In this document: in pieces, positions 52,531 to 61,402 of the stretch
Position numbering within the stretch: the first letter of the stretch is position 1
Layout of the letters: the number at the start of each line of letters is the position of its first letter
Origin: Marinobacter profundi
Lineage (GTDB): Bacteria > Pseudomonadota > Gammaproteobacteria > Pseudomonadales > Oleiphilaceae
Assembly (NCBI RefSeq): GCF_002744715.1
Contig: NZ_KZ319369.1
Coordinates: 124,001 to 188,000 of the forward strand
DNA: 64,000 nt
Direction of reading: 5' to 3'
The notes under the pieces: model-generated
Told to the model about the DNA's origin: nothing
Seen by the model: only the letters and a program-made list of their open reading frames with translations
The model's database searches: none
Position numbers and translations under genes: made by a program

Positions 52531-53361
52531 TCAGGTGTCGCGGCGGTTCTCAGCCAGCTGCCGCGTCAGTTCCGCCAACTGGTGTTGTACCCCCGCCAAC
52601 TGACGGGCAATGTCTTCCCGCTCGTCATGGGCCTTCTGGGCCTGCTTGGCGTTCTGCTCTTCGCTCATGACCTCCAGAATGGCGCCGATCATCATGTTCA
52701 GGAACACGAAGGCGGTCAGGAAAATGAACGTCAGATAGTAAATCCAGCTCAGCGGGTAGGATTCCATGGTGGCGTACATCACGTCGGTCCAGTCCTCGAA
52801 GGTCGCGACACGGAACAGCGTCAGCATGGCAATCGCCACGTCACCCCAGAGCTCTTCATCGATGCCGGCAAAGAACATCGAGCCCATGGCGGCGTAGATG
52901 TAGAAGATGATGAACATCAGCAGGGCAATGTAGCCCATGCGCGGAATGGCTTTGAGCAGCGAATTGATCAGAAAGCGCAGCTCCGGCACGACCGAAACCA
53001 GACGCAATACCCGGAACACCCGCAGCAGCCGGCCCAGCAGGACCGCCTCCGAGTTGTCCAGCGGGATCAGGCTGCCGATGACCACGATGGTGTCGAACAG
53101 GTTCCAGCCGTCAAACAGAAAGCGCTTCTTGTTCTCGCAGACCCCGAAGCGGAACAGGATCTCCACCAGGAAAAACAGGGTGATGGCGTTATCCAGAACC
53201 GTCAGGACATTCTCCACCAGCGGTGGCACGTCGTAGGTTTTCGCACCAATGGTGAGGGCGGACAGGATGATGATGGCGATCACCGCGCCCTGGAACAGCT
53301 TGCTGGATTCGATACGACGCAGCTGGCTGAATCCGGAAACCGGACTGAGTTCGGATGACAT
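52531..53361 (-). CDS. Voltage-gated cation channel, BacNaV/NaChBac type
   Basis: A 276-residue single-domain channel subunit, expected tetramer. S1-S4 span about 25-135, with S4 'LLGRLLRVFRVLRLVSVVPELR' carrying arginines at every third position. S5-pore-S6 follow, with the filter region 'LTLFRVATFEDWTDVM'; the TFEDW segment corresponds to TLESW of NaChBac, keeping Glu and Trp. A C-terminal Gln/Glu/Arg coiled coil (about 230-270) fits tetramer assembly. Bacterial members conduct Na+ or Ca2+; selectivity here is uncertain because the filter differs (Phe-Glu-Asp). Confidence 0.88.
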   Translation of the reverse strand: MSSELSPVSGFSQLRRIESSKLFQGAVIAIIILSALTIGAKTYDVPPLVENVLTVLDNAITLFFLVEILFRFGVCENKKRFLFDGWNLFDTIVVIGSLIPLDNSEAVLLGRLLRVFRVLRLVSVVPELRFLINSLLKAIPRMGYIALLMFIIFYIYAAMGSMFFAGIDEELWGDVAIAMLTLFRVATFEDWTDVMYATMESYPLSWIYYLTFIFLTAFVFLNMMIGAILEVMSEEQNAKQAQKAHDEREDIARQLAGVQHQLAELTRQLAENRRDT

Positions 53362-53457
53362 GGTGGAAATCGGCTCCTGATGGCTGGGGGAGCCGCGATT
53401 TTAAGGGGCAATCCGCAGGAAAGGTAGTGGGTAGAACTCGCAGCCCGGCGCCGGGGC

Positions 53458-53913
53458 TCAGCCGGCTGCCAGAATGATCTGCCATTCTTCGTCGCTGACC
53501 GGCATCACCGATAGACGGTTGCCCTTGCGCACCAGGGCCAGGTTATCGAGCCCCGGCTGTGACCGGATCCGGTCCAGCGGAATCAGCCGTGGCAGTTTGC
53601 GGACAAACATCATATCCACCGCTTGCCAGCGGGGGTTGTCCGGCGTGCTTTTGGCGTCGAAATAGGGCGACTCCGGGTCAAACTGGGCCGGGTCGGGATA
53701 GGCGCTGCGGGCAATCCGTACGATGCCGGCGACGCCGATGTCCTTGCAGCTGGAGTGATAGACCAGCACCTCGTCCCCCACCGCCATGTCCTTCAGGAAA
53801 TTGCGGGCCTGGTAGTTCCTCACGCCATCCCAGGGAATGGTTTTGTCAGGCGCAGCCGCGAAATCATTAATACCGCATTCGGAGGGTTCGGTTTTTACCA
53901 GCCATTTCGCCAT
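53458..53913 (-). CDS. EVE domain protein
   Basis: A 151-residue EVE (PUA-like) protein: 'WLVKTEPSECGINDFAA', 'WDGVRNYQARNFLKDMAVGD', 'VLVYHSSCKDIGVAGIVRIA', 'YPDPAQFDPESPYFDAKS' and 'WQAVDMMFVRKL'. EVE domains bind modified bases in nucleic acids. Start at ATG 53913 with AGGTGA upstream; an earlier in-frame start at 53961 is less likely because it adds 16 residues. No restriction gene is adjacent. Confidence 0.93.
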   Translation of the reverse strand: MAKWLVKTEPSECGINDFAAAPDKTIPWDGVRNYQARNFLKDMAVGDEVLVYHSSCKDIGVAGIVRIARSAYPDPAQFDPESPYFDAKSTPDNPRWQAVDMMFVRKLPRLIPLDRIRSQPGLDNLALVRKGNRLSVMPVSDEEWQIILAAG

Positions 53914-53959
53914 CAGGTCACCTGCCGGGAAGTTGTTGTGCGAGGCCATCATTGTAACC

Positions 53960-53982
53960 AAAAAAAGCCCCCGACCGGGGGC
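53960..53982 (-). terminator. Terminator of the narK-type gene
   Basis: On the minus strand GCCCCC (53977-53982) pairs with GGGGGC (53967-53972) through loop GGTC, followed by TTTTTTT. It ends the nitrate/nitrite transporter gene at 54019. Confidence 0.85.
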
Positions 53983-54018
53983 AAAGCTACGTGCAGATCA
54001 TCCGTCTGGCGCGCCCGG

Positions 54019-55383
54019 TCAGCGCCGTTGTTGCGGGGGCTTGCCGGAGGTGCCGGTGGCAGGTCCGGACTTGCGGTTCAGCGGGTAGAACAGTTGTGGC
54101 GAGGCCAGCTCCGGCAGGTCGGTGCGTTCCTCGTTGGCGGCCCACTCCACGCGCTCGGCCGAGCGGATGGCGTAGTGCATCCAGGCCAGGGCGGCGGCCA
54201 CGATCACGAACATCAGCATGAAGCAGCTTTGCCAGACACCGGTCAGGTCGTTCAGCACCCCGAAAGTCAGTGGCAGGATGAAGCCGCCGAGACCACCAAT
54301 CATGCCCACCACACCCCCCACCGCGCCGACATGAAGCGGGTAGTAAACCGGGATGTGCTTGTACACCGCGGCCTTGCCCAGGGACATGAAGAAGCCCAGG
54401 GTGAAGATCAGCAGAATGAACAGTGGCAGGCCGACGGTCAGGGTAAAGCGGATATCGCCCTCGATGCCATGGACCACGTATTCCGTAGGGGGGTAGCTGA
54501 GCAGGAAGGTGCAGACCACCGAGGCGATGAAGGTCCAGTACATCACCCGCCGGGCGCCGTAACGGTCAGACAGCCAACCGCCCAGGATACGGAACAGCGA
54601 GGCGGGAATGGTGTAGAGCGCGGCGATGATGCCGGCGGTTTTGATGTCGAGGCCGTACACCCCGATCAGGAAATGCGGTAGCCACAGGGCCAGTGCGACG
54701 AACGCGCCGAACACGAAGAAATAATACAGCGCGAAACGCCAGACCCGCAGCTCCTTCAGGGGTGCCATCTGTTCGGCAAACGACTTGGACTGGGCCTCGG
54801 CGCGGCTGGCGGCCAGCGGATCTTCCTTGGCCAGGATGATGAAGACCACCCCCATGATGGCGAGCACGGTGGCGTAAACCTGCGCGGTGCTTTCCCAGCC
54901 GATGGCGACCAGCAGGAAGGGCGCACCGAAATTGGTCACCGCGGCGCCAACGTTGCCTGCACCGAATATGCCCAGTGCTGTGCCCTGGCGTTTCGGTTCG
55001 AACCAGGCGGCGGTGTAGGCCACCCCGACAATGAAGGCACCGCCCGCCAGGCCCACCCCCAGTGCGCCCACCAGCAGCATCGGGTAGGTGGTGGCGAAGG
55101 TGAGCAGGTAGACGCAGAGGGCCGTGGTCAGCATCAGGATGCCAAACACCCAGCGTCCGCCATAGCGATCGGTCCAGATACCCAGAAACAGCCGGCTGAT
55201 GGAGCCGGTAAGAATCGGCGTTGCCATCAGCAGACCCAGTTGGGTGTCGGACAGCCCGAGATCCTCGCTGATGCGGATGCCGATGATCGAGAAGATGGTC
55301 CACACCGCGAAGCACAGGGTGAACGCAAATGTGGACAGACCAAGCGCCCGGTACTGCTCGGGTCTGGACGGGACATTGACCAT
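54019..55383 (-). CDS. NarK-type nitrate/nitrite porter (MFS), first copy
   Basis: A 454-residue, 12-helix major facilitator of the nitrate-nitrite porter family. The helix 5 signature is 'GLAGGAFIVGVAYTAAWF' followed by 'GTALGIFGAGNVGAAVTNFG', the alternating Gly-rich motif of NNP proteins; helix 11 has 'GGVVGMIGGLGGFILPLTFG'. 'GIWTDRYGGRWVF' is the loop 2-3 motif. The short N terminus is typical of NarK1-like nitrate/proton symporters. A 313-base gap separates it from the divergent usp gene. Confidence 0.88.
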   Translation of the reverse strand: MVNVPSRPEQYRALGLSTFAFTLCFAVWTIFSIIGIRISEDLGLSDTQLGLLMATPILTGSISRLFLGIWTDRYGGRWVFGILMLTTALCVYLLTFATTYPMLLVGALGVGLAGGAFIVGVAYTAAWFEPKRQGTALGIFGAGNVGAAVTNFGAPFLLVAIGWESTAQVYATVLAIMGVVFIILAKEDPLAASRAEAQSKSFAEQMAPLKELRVWRFALYYFFVFGAFVALALWLPHFLIGVYGLDIKTAGIIAALYTIPASLFRILGGWLSDRYGARRVMYWTFIASVVCTFLLSYPPTEYVVHGIEGDIRFTLTVGLPLFILLIFTLGFFMSLGKAAVYKHIPVYYPLHVGAVGGVVGMIGGLGGFILPLTFGVLNDLTGVWQSCFMLMFVIVAAALAWMHYAIRSAERVEWAANEERTDLPELASPQLFYPLNRKSGPATGTSGKPPQQRR

Positions 55384-55594
55384 GGTGTCCTCCTTGTCTG
55401 GCCGGTTGGCGGCCTGCGTTGCGGACCGCCTCTCCGGCTCGGATTGTTAGCTAAAACCATATCAAAAACCGGGTTTTTCCATGCGGGGCATTGGAGGTAC
55501 TCCCAGAGGGTGCCGAGGTGGTAGCTGAAGGAGCGCCAAAGCGAGGTGAAGGGATAGCTGGCGGATTGCCCTGGTGGGGTATGCGATAGCGGCG

Positions 55595-55608
55595 TTGATA
55601 TACGTCAA
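55595..55608 (+). promoter_or_regulatory. FNR/ANR box upstream of usp
   Basis: TTGATATACGTCAA, one mismatch from TTGAT-N4-ATCAA. Centred 41.5 before about 55643, with TAATGC at 55633-55638 as a possible -10. Apart from this the 313-base gap between the transporter and usp holds nothing I can name. Confidence 0.55.
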
Positions 55609-55696
55609 ATATCGGCTTCGGGGGCTGTGGGGTAATGCTGACAGATATCAATCCGTGCCCGGTCCCGGGCGCAGACTACCGTGTCTGGAGATCGCC

Positions 55697-56158
55697 ATGA
55701 AAATCATGATTGCCTACGACGGTTCGCGGAACGCCAGGCTGGCGCTGGTGCAGACCATCACCATGTTCCGTGACCTAAAACCACAGCTCACCCTGGTGGC
55801 GGTGGCCGAGAACCCCCGCGACATCACGTCCGGCAACGAGGAACTCTTCCAGCAGGAAGTGGACGAGCTCAAGCAGCACCTGGAAGAAGCCCTGGCTGTG
55901 TGCCGGCAGGAGGAGATCGCCGGCGAGACCATGCTGCTCGAGGGCGATGCCCGCAAGATGCTGCTGTATGCCGCCGAGAAAAAAGTCCATCCGGACATGC
56001 TGGTCATCGCCCGCCACAGTCACGAGCCGGATGGTGGCTTTATTGCCCGCTCGCTGACCTATTTCGTGGATGAACTGGATTACATGACCTTTGGCAGCGT
56101 GAGTTCCTTCCTCGCCCGCCGCATCCAGTGTCCGTTGCTGATTCTGCCCAGCCGTTGA
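55697..56158 (+). CDS. Universal stress protein
   Basis: A 153-residue UspA-fold protein. 'KIMIAYDGSRNARLALVQTI' is the N-terminal strand and helix; 'LAVCRQEEIAGETMLLEGDARKMLLYAAEKKVHPDMLVIARHSH' would be the middle, and 'SFLARRIQCPLLILPS' the C-terminal strand. The usual ATP-binding G-x2-G-x9-GS segment is replaced (DELDYMTFGSVSS), so ATP binding is doubtful. Start at ATG 55697. It lies behind an FNR box and before a NarK-type gene (42-base gap); Usp genes under ANR control are known in pseudomonads. Confidence 0.85.
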   Translation: MKIMIAYDGSRNARLALVQTITMFRDLKPQLTLVAVAENPRDITSGNEELFQQEVDELKQHLEEALAVCRQEEIAGETMLLEGDARKMLLYAAEKKVHPDMLVIARHSHEPDGGFIARSLTYFVDELDYMTFGSVSSFLARRIQCPLLILPSR

Positions 56159-56200
56159 GGCGGCACCGAGTTTTGTCTTTGATAGCCCCGGGAGGCTGAC

Positions 56201-57706
56201 ATGAAAGTCGCAGATGTTTTCCATTTCAAGAATGCCGAGATCAGGGCCCTGCACCTGACCTGGATTGCGTTCTTCATTACCTTCTACGTGTGGTTCAACA
56301 TGGCCCCGCTGGCGTCCAGCATGCTCAAGAGCGTGGACTGGCTGACCTCCGATGACCTCCGCCTGTTTGCCATCTGCAACGTGGCACTGACCATTCCGGC
56401 GCGCATTATCGTGGGGATGGCGCTTGACCGGTTTGGCCCGCGGCGGGTGTTCTCCGTGCTGATGGTCGTCATGTCGATTCCTGCACTGGTGTTTGCCTTC
56501 GGTAACACCATGACCCAGTTACTGGTCAGTCGCCTGGTACTCAGCTCGATCGGTGCCAGCTTTGTGGTGGGTATCCACATGACCGCCATGTGGTTCAAAC
56601 CCAAGGACATCGGCTTTGCCGAGGGCTTCTATGCCGGCTGGGGTAATTTCGGTTCTGCAGCGGCGGCCATCTCGCTGCCAACCATCGCCCTGCACATGTA
56701 CGGTGGAGACGATGGCTGGCGCTGGGCAATTGCCCAGAGCGCTTTCGTGATGGCGGCTTACGGGGTTTACTACTGGTTCGCCATTACCGACGGCCCTGTG
56801 GGCTCCGTGCACCGCAAGCCCCGCAAGGCGGTGGCGCTGGAAGTCAGCTCCTGGGGTGACATGATCAAGCTCATCCTGTGGACCATTCCTCTGGTGGGCG
56901 TGCTGGCCATTCTGGTCTGGCGGATCCAGAACATGGGGTACCTGAGCATCACCGGTGCGGTGATCTGTTACGCGGTGATTGTTGCCATCGTCTGCTACCA
57001 GATTGTCCAGATCCTGCGGGTGAATGTGCCGATTCTCCGCAAGGGTGTACCGGAGGACGACAAATACCCGTTCAACAGTGTGGCGGCGCTCAACAGCACC
57101 TACTTCGCCAATTTTGGTGCGGAACTGGCGGTGGTTTCCATGTTGCCCATGTTCTTCGAGGAAACCTGGAGCCTGAGCGCCACCGCCGCCGGCCTGATCG
57201 CGGCGTCCTTTGCCTTCGTCAACCTGGTGGCACGCCCGATGGGTGGCCTGGTTTCGGACCGCATGGGTAACCGCCGGTTCGTCATGCTCAGCTACATGTT
57301 CGGCATCTCCGTGGGTTTCGCCCTGATGGGACTGATGAATTCCAACTGGCCGCTGATCATTGCCGTCGGCATTACCGTGTTTACCTCGTTCTTTGTGCAG
57401 GGTGCGGAAGGTGCCACCTTCGGCATCATCCCCTCCATCAAGCGTCGTCTCACCGGCCAGATTTCCGGGATGGCGGGTGCCTACGGCAACGTCGGGGCGG
57501 TGGTGTACCTCACCATCTTCACCTTTGTCACCCCCACCCAGTTCTTCTATATCATCGCCGGTGGTGCGTTCGTCAGCTGGCTGCTGTGCATGATGTGGCT
57601 CAAGGAGCCGGAGAGCGGGTTCTCGGACGAGTACCACGTCTCCTCGGTGGATCGCCAGATCGAGGAAGAAGAGCGCCTCCGTCAGGCGGCAGCGCCCGCC
57701 AGCTGA
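56201..57706 (+). CDS. NarK-type nitrate/nitrite porter (MFS), second copy
   Basis: A 501-residue, 12-helix major facilitator. 'MALDRFGPRRVFSVLMV' is the loop 2-3 motif. 'GASFVVGIHMTAMWF' with 'GFAEGFYAGWGNFGSAAAA' and 'EGATFGIIPSIKRRLTGQISGMAGAYGNVGAVVYL' (quoted for position) are the two NNP-type Gly-rich signatures. The central loop (about 200-220) is basic. It follows usp by 42 bases and probably shares the FNR-dependent transcript. Ends in a Glu-rich tail. Confidence 0.86.
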   Translation: MKVADVFHFKNAEIRALHLTWIAFFITFYVWFNMAPLASSMLKSVDWLTSDDLRLFAICNVALTIPARIIVGMALDRFGPRRVFSVLMVVMSIPALVFAFGNTMTQLLVSRLVLSSIGASFVVGIHMTAMWFKPKDIGFAEGFYAGWGNFGSAAAAISLPTIALHMYGGDDGWRWAIAQSAFVMAAYGVYYWFAITDGPVGSVHRKPRKAVALEVSSWGDMIKLILWTIPLVGVLAILVWRIQNMGYLSITGAVICYAVIVAIVCYQIVQILRVNVPILRKGVPEDDKYPFNSVAALNSTYFANFGAELAVVSMLPMFFEETWSLSATAAGLIAASFAFVNLVARPMGGLVSDRMGNRRFVMLSYMFGISVGFALMGLMNSNWPLIIAVGITVFTSFFVQGAEGATFGIIPSIKRRLTGQISGMAGAYGNVGAVVYLTIFTFVTPTQFFYIIAGGAFVSWLLCMMWLKEPESGFSDEYHVSSVDRQIEEEERLRQAAAPAS

Positions 57707-57723
57707 TCCCTGCCGCTGAACCA

Positions 57724-57757
57724 GGCCCGCCCGGAGCAATCCCGGCGGGCCTTTTTT
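57724..57757 (+). terminator. Terminator after second narK-type gene
   Basis: GGCCCGCC (57724-57731) pairs with GGCGGGCC (57744-57751), followed by TTTTTT. Confidence 0.85.
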
Positions 57758-57861
57758 GTTATCTGCCCGGTACACCTCCCGATCAAAGCGCTGCTATTCT
57801 GAAACGGTTAGCCGGCCGATCGAGTGGGGATCCACGAGTTGATTGCCGGTGGGAGGAGACG

Positions 57862-58359
57862 ATGAAGACACTGCAGATTCGTTGGCAACGCCTGGTGAAC
57901 CAGCAGGGCGAGACCTGTGACCGTTGCGGGATGACCGAGGCCGCGGTGACAGCAGCCGTGCACCAGTTAAAGCAGGCTTTGCAGGGGCTGGGTATCGACG
58001 TTACGGTGAGCAAGGAAGCCCTGAGCTCCGCTGAATTCCACGAGGGACCACTGGAATCCAATCGTATCTGGATCGGTAACAAGCCCCTCGAGCAATGGCT
58101 GTCGGCGACAACCGGCCAAAGCAGGTGTTGTGCCGCGTGCGGCAATGCCGATTGCCGTACCTTGACCGTCGATGGCCAAACCTTCGAAGCCATCCCGGTG
58201 GAGCTGATTATCCGGGCCGGATTAATGGCCGCTGCCGAGCTGTTGCAGAACTCGTCCGGCGAGACGTGCTGTGAGCCGGAGGCGCCTGAACCATCGTCCG
58301 GCGGGTGTTGCCCGGCGCCATCCGCGGCAGTGGGTTGTGGTAAGGCTGGCGGCAGCTGA
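57862..58359 (+). CDS. DUF2703 cysteine-rich protein
   Basis: A 165-residue protein with the DUF2703 pattern: 'IRWQRLVNQQGETCDRCG' at the N terminus (C-x2-C), 'LKQALQGLGIDVTVSKEAL', 'ESNRIWIGNKPLEQWL' and 'CCAACGNADCRTLTVDG' (four cysteines). The C-terminal tail adds 'TCCEPE', 'GGCCPAPS' and 'VGCGKAGG'. Start at ATG 57862 with GGGAGGAG upstream. Many cysteines suggest metal or metalloid binding; relatives are found near arsenic and nitrate genes. No catalytic motif is recognised. Confidence 0.8.
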   Translation: MKTLQIRWQRLVNQQGETCDRCGMTEAAVTAAVHQLKQALQGLGIDVTVSKEALSSAEFHEGPLESNRIWIGNKPLEQWLSATTGQSRCCAACGNADCRTLTVDGQTFEAIPVELIIRAGLMAAAELLQNSSGETCCEPEAPEPSSGGCCPAPSAAVGCGKAGGS

Positions 58360-58368
58360 TACAAAAAA

Positions 58369-58392
58369 ACCGGCTTCATTGCTGAAGCCGGT
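58369..58392. terminator. Bidirectional terminator
   Basis: ACCGGCTTCA and TGAAGCCGGT (58369-58378 and 58383-58392) pair around TTGC. A seven-base A run lies before it, giving a T run for the minus-strand transporter gene that ends at 58405. Confidence 0.85.
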
Positions 58393-58404
58393 TGCCGGTA
58401 TGGG

Positions 58405-59997
58405 TCAGGGATTCTTGATGTAGGCGTCCTTGCGCAGGTAGAACCACCAGTTGACGAAGAGGCAGACGGCGTAGAACACCGCAAAGCCGTACATCGCCAC
58501 TTCCGGAGTGCCAGCCTGGATTTGCTGGCCCATGACCCGTGGCGCAATGAATGCACCGTAGGCGGCGATGGCAGAGGTCCAGCCAAGCACCGGTCCTTTC
58601 TGTTGCTGGTCGAAGATGAAGCCGATGCTGCGGAAGGTGGAGCCATTACCAATGCCGCTGGCGGCGAACATGATGATGAACAGGATCAGGAACAGGGCAA
58701 AGTAGCTGTTCGGGTCGGTGGAGTTGTAGGCCAGCATCATCACGTAACCGGTCGCTACGGAGGCGACAACCATCACCACCGAGATAATCTGGGTCACAAT
58801 CGAGCCGCCCATCTTATCGGATATCCAGCCACCTACCGGGCGGATCAGCGCGCCCACGAACGGTCCCATCCAGGCCCAGGTCAGGGCGCTTGGGGCGTCC
58901 GGGTTGACTACCCGGGTCATGGTGCCATCTGCGGCGACTTCCATCATGTTGCCAAAGATAACGCTGATGGACAGCGGCAGTGCGGCGGAGAAGCCGATGA
59001 ACGAGCCGAAGGTCAGGATGTAAAGCACCGTCATTGACCAGGTGTGCTTGTTGCCGAAGATCTCAAACTGCTTCTTGATATTGGGCTTGATGTCGCCGGG
59101 AATCAGCCGCAGCAACACCACGGTCAAGATGATGGTCAGCGGCAGGGCCAGCCACATGTTCATGATCGACAGCGCCCATACGCCGGCAATGGAGGTCAGG
59201 ATGCCTACGCCATAAAGGCCAAGGATCTTGCCGAAGGCCGACATCGGATTACCCGGGTTGGGGGTGACTACTTTGAGGTTGTTCATGCCGAACCAGCCGG
59301 CAAAGGCCAGCGGAATCAGGAAAACCAACCAGATGAAGCCCGCGTTCTGGATCCAGGTGTTGGTGCCGGCTTCGATGCGGCCGATCAGGGTGCCGCTCGG
59401 GCTTTGCAGGGCCAGCGGATCGCCGGCGATGGCGCCAAAAATGCCGACGGTCATCACCAGCGGAATCAGGATCTGCATGGTGGTAACACCAAAGTTGCCC
59501 AGGCCGGCATTCATGCCGAGGCCATAACCCTGCTTGCTCTTCGGGTAGAAGGCGCTGATGTTGCTCATGGAGCAGGCAAAGTTGCCGCCGCCGATGCCGG
59601 AGAGCAGGGCGAGGGCCTGGAACACGATGAACGGCGTCTCGGGATTCATCAGGGCAATGCCGGTGCCCAGCGCCGGGATCATCAGTAATGCGGTGGTCAG
59701 GAATACCGTGTTGCGGCCGCCGGCGATCTTGATCATGAACGACGCCGGGATCCGCAGCGTGGCACCGGACAGGCCGGCAATCGCTGACAGGGTAAAGAGC
59801 TGCTCAACGGAGAACGGGAAGCCCAGGTTTTTCATCTGGGTGGTGATCATTCCCCACATCAGCCAGATGGCAAAACCCATCAGCAGGCTGGGTATGGAAA
59901 TCCACAGGTTGCGGGTGGCAACGCGCTTGCCTTCCCGTTCCCAGAAATCTTCGTTTTCGACATCCCAGTGTTCAATGTCGGCGTTGGTTTTAGCCAT
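58405..59997 (-). CDS. NarK-type nitrate/nitrite antiporter (MFS), third copy
   Basis: A 530-residue member of the NNP family. It contains the signature 'GIGGGNFACSMSNISAFYPK' followed by 'GYGLGMNAGLGNFGVTTMQ', and a second Gly-rich motif, 'GIGNGSTFRSIGFIF'. The long inter-domain segment (about 210-310) and charged N terminus ('ENEDFWEREGKRVATRNL') resemble NarK/NarU nitrate/nitrite exchangers. A terminator lies just past its stop and an FNR box about 98 bases before its start. narGHJI is not in the window. Confidence 0.9.
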   Translation of the reverse strand: MAKTNADIEHWDVENEDFWEREGKRVATRNLWISIPSLLMGFAIWLMWGMITTQMKNLGFPFSVEQLFTLSAIAGLSGATLRIPASFMIKIAGGRNTVFLTTALLMIPALGTGIALMNPETPFIVFQALALLSGIGGGNFACSMSNISAFYPKSKQGYGLGMNAGLGNFGVTTMQILIPLVMTVGIFGAIAGDPLALQSPSGTLIGRIEAGTNTWIQNAGFIWLVFLIPLAFAGWFGMNNLKVVTPNPGNPMSAFGKILGLYGVGILTSIAGVWALSIMNMWLALPLTIILTVVLLRLIPGDIKPNIKKQFEIFGNKHTWSMTVLYILTFGSFIGFSAALPLSISVIFGNMMEVAADGTMTRVVNPDAPSALTWAWMGPFVGALIRPVGGWISDKMGGSIVTQIISVVMVVASVATGYVMMLAYNSTDPNSYFALFLILFIIMFAASGIGNGSTFRSIGFIFDQQQKGPVLGWTSAIAAYGAFIAPRVMGQQIQAGTPEVAMYGFAVFYAVCLFVNWWFYLRKDAYIKNP

Positions 59998-60094
59998 GGT
60001 ATTGACTCCCTCGGTTAACGTGCCCGGAGCCGCCGGTCAGAGCGGATCTTGGGCTTCACCTGCTCATTGTGCAAAGGCAGGGGAGGGGTCAATC

Positions 60095-60108
60095 TTGATA
60101 TAACTCAA
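60095..60108 (-). promoter_or_regulatory. FNR/ANR box of the third narK-type gene
   Basis: TTGATATAACTCAA (read + strand), one mismatch from TTGAT-N4-ATCAA. On the minus strand a class II start would be near 60060, with CACAAT (60066-60071) as -10. Confidence 0.6.
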
Positions 60109-60271
60109 GGAAAATGATGGTTGGTTAAGGTGCCGTTTTTCGGTGTGGGCAGGGTCTTGCGGGGATCGATTTTTGTCTTTTAAAAACATAGAGATGCGAC
60201 GGTAATATCCCCAATTGGGTAGCTCTGGGGCTGGCAGGGGCAGTGGAGGTAGCCAATCATTGCCGGCGGCG

Positions 60272-61402
60272 TTACGCCCGCCGGATCAGGTTGATAAGGT
60301 CGAATGTCACCGCAAGATAGGCGACGCTCCAGAGCCCGGCCGACAGCCACAGCAGGGCGGGTTCGGCGAATGGCGTCGCACCGGCCAGGTAACGGGTGAT
60401 GCCGGCGCCGGACAGCGCAGCAGCCAGCGGCAGTACCCGACTGGCGGGGGGGAAACAGCGTTGCGAGCGCTGCCAGGCCAGCCGCAGCATGACGCTGGTG
60501 GACAGGGTGCCAAGGGCGGCCACCGTGATGAGGTGCAGCGCCGGCGCCAGCGGCGCCGCGGTCAGCAGGGCAATGCCAGTCAGCAGGCTGCCCGCGGCCA
60601 GCCACAGGTAACCGATACCGAAAACCAGCAGGTCCGGGCGTTCCGGACAACGCCACAGCTGCCAGCGCAGGGTGCGGGCAACGATCAGGGCTGCTGCCGC
60701 CACCAGTAACGCCCCGGCCAGCGGCCGACCTGGGGAAATCAGTGTCAGGGCCAGGGCCCCGCTCAGCAGTACCAGTAGCGCACCCTCAAGCCGTGGCTGC
60801 ACCCGGGCTTCGAGGGCAATGCCCTTCTTTTCCAGGGTACCCGCCACCGCCGGGGCGATGATCCGGCCCCCCATGAACGTCATCAGCAACAGCAGGCCGA
60901 GCACGGTGCCCTGCATCAGCTGTCTCTGGTCCGGCAGCAGGCCGCCGGGGCGCCAGTCAACGAGCCCGATCAGCCAGTAGCCGGCGGCAAGCAGGCAGAT
61001 CAGCAGGATCAGCGGTCCGGTGAGTTTGTTGCGCCACTTCTTGGCAGCATTGAATCTAGGCACCACCAGCCAGGCGAGGGTGAGGGCAAAGGCCGGGCTC
61101 AGTATCCCGGCGGCTGTGCTGCCCGGTAGTACCAGCCAGCTCATCCGGGCCAGCAGCCAGAGCCCGAACAGTGGCAACAGGATCCTGCGGGGTTGCGGGC
61201 CGAGGGTGTAGCCGGCCACCAGGGCCAGGGCGAAGCCGAAGATCAGCTCGTGGCCATGACCGGCACCCAATAAACCCGGCGGCCAGCCACTGCCGGAGCC
61301 ACCCGACCATACCGACAGCGGCACAAGGAGGGCGGCCAGCAGGCTGGCGGCGGGGAAAAACCAGTAGAAAGCCGGCTGTTTAGTCGGCGCGCGGGTTGTC
61401 AT
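60272..61402 (-). CDS. Second NnrS family protein
   Basis: A 376-residue polytopic membrane protein with about 12 helices and NnrS-like histidines ('GAGHGHELIFGFALALVAGY', 'MTFMGGRIIAPAVAG', 'ALHLITVAALGTLSTSVMLR'). It is more divergent than the nnrS at 50795. Started at ATG 61402 with AAGGAGAGGC upstream; the frame continues to 61489 but enters the MarR gene. Its first 23 bases overlap the end of the MarR-type gene, so they are one transcript. Role in nitric-oxide tolerance is family inference. Confidence 0.8.
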   Translation of the reverse strand: MTTRAPTKQPAFYWFFPAASLLAALLVPLSVWSGGSGSGWPPGLLGAGHGHELIFGFALALVAGYTLGPQPRRILLPLFGLWLLARMSWLVLPGSTAAGILSPAFALTLAWLVVPRFNAAKKWRNKLTGPLILLICLLAAGYWLIGLVDWRPGGLLPDQRQLMQGTVLGLLLLMTFMGGRIIAPAVAGTLEKKGIALEARVQPRLEGALLVLLSGALALTLISPGRPLAGALLVAAAALIVARTLRWQLWRCPERPDLLVFGIGYLWLAAGSLLTGIALLTAAPLAPALHLITVAALGTLSTSVMLRLAWQRSQRCFPPASRVLPLAAALSGAGITRYLAGATPFAEPALLWLSAGLWSVAYLAVTFDLINLIRRA

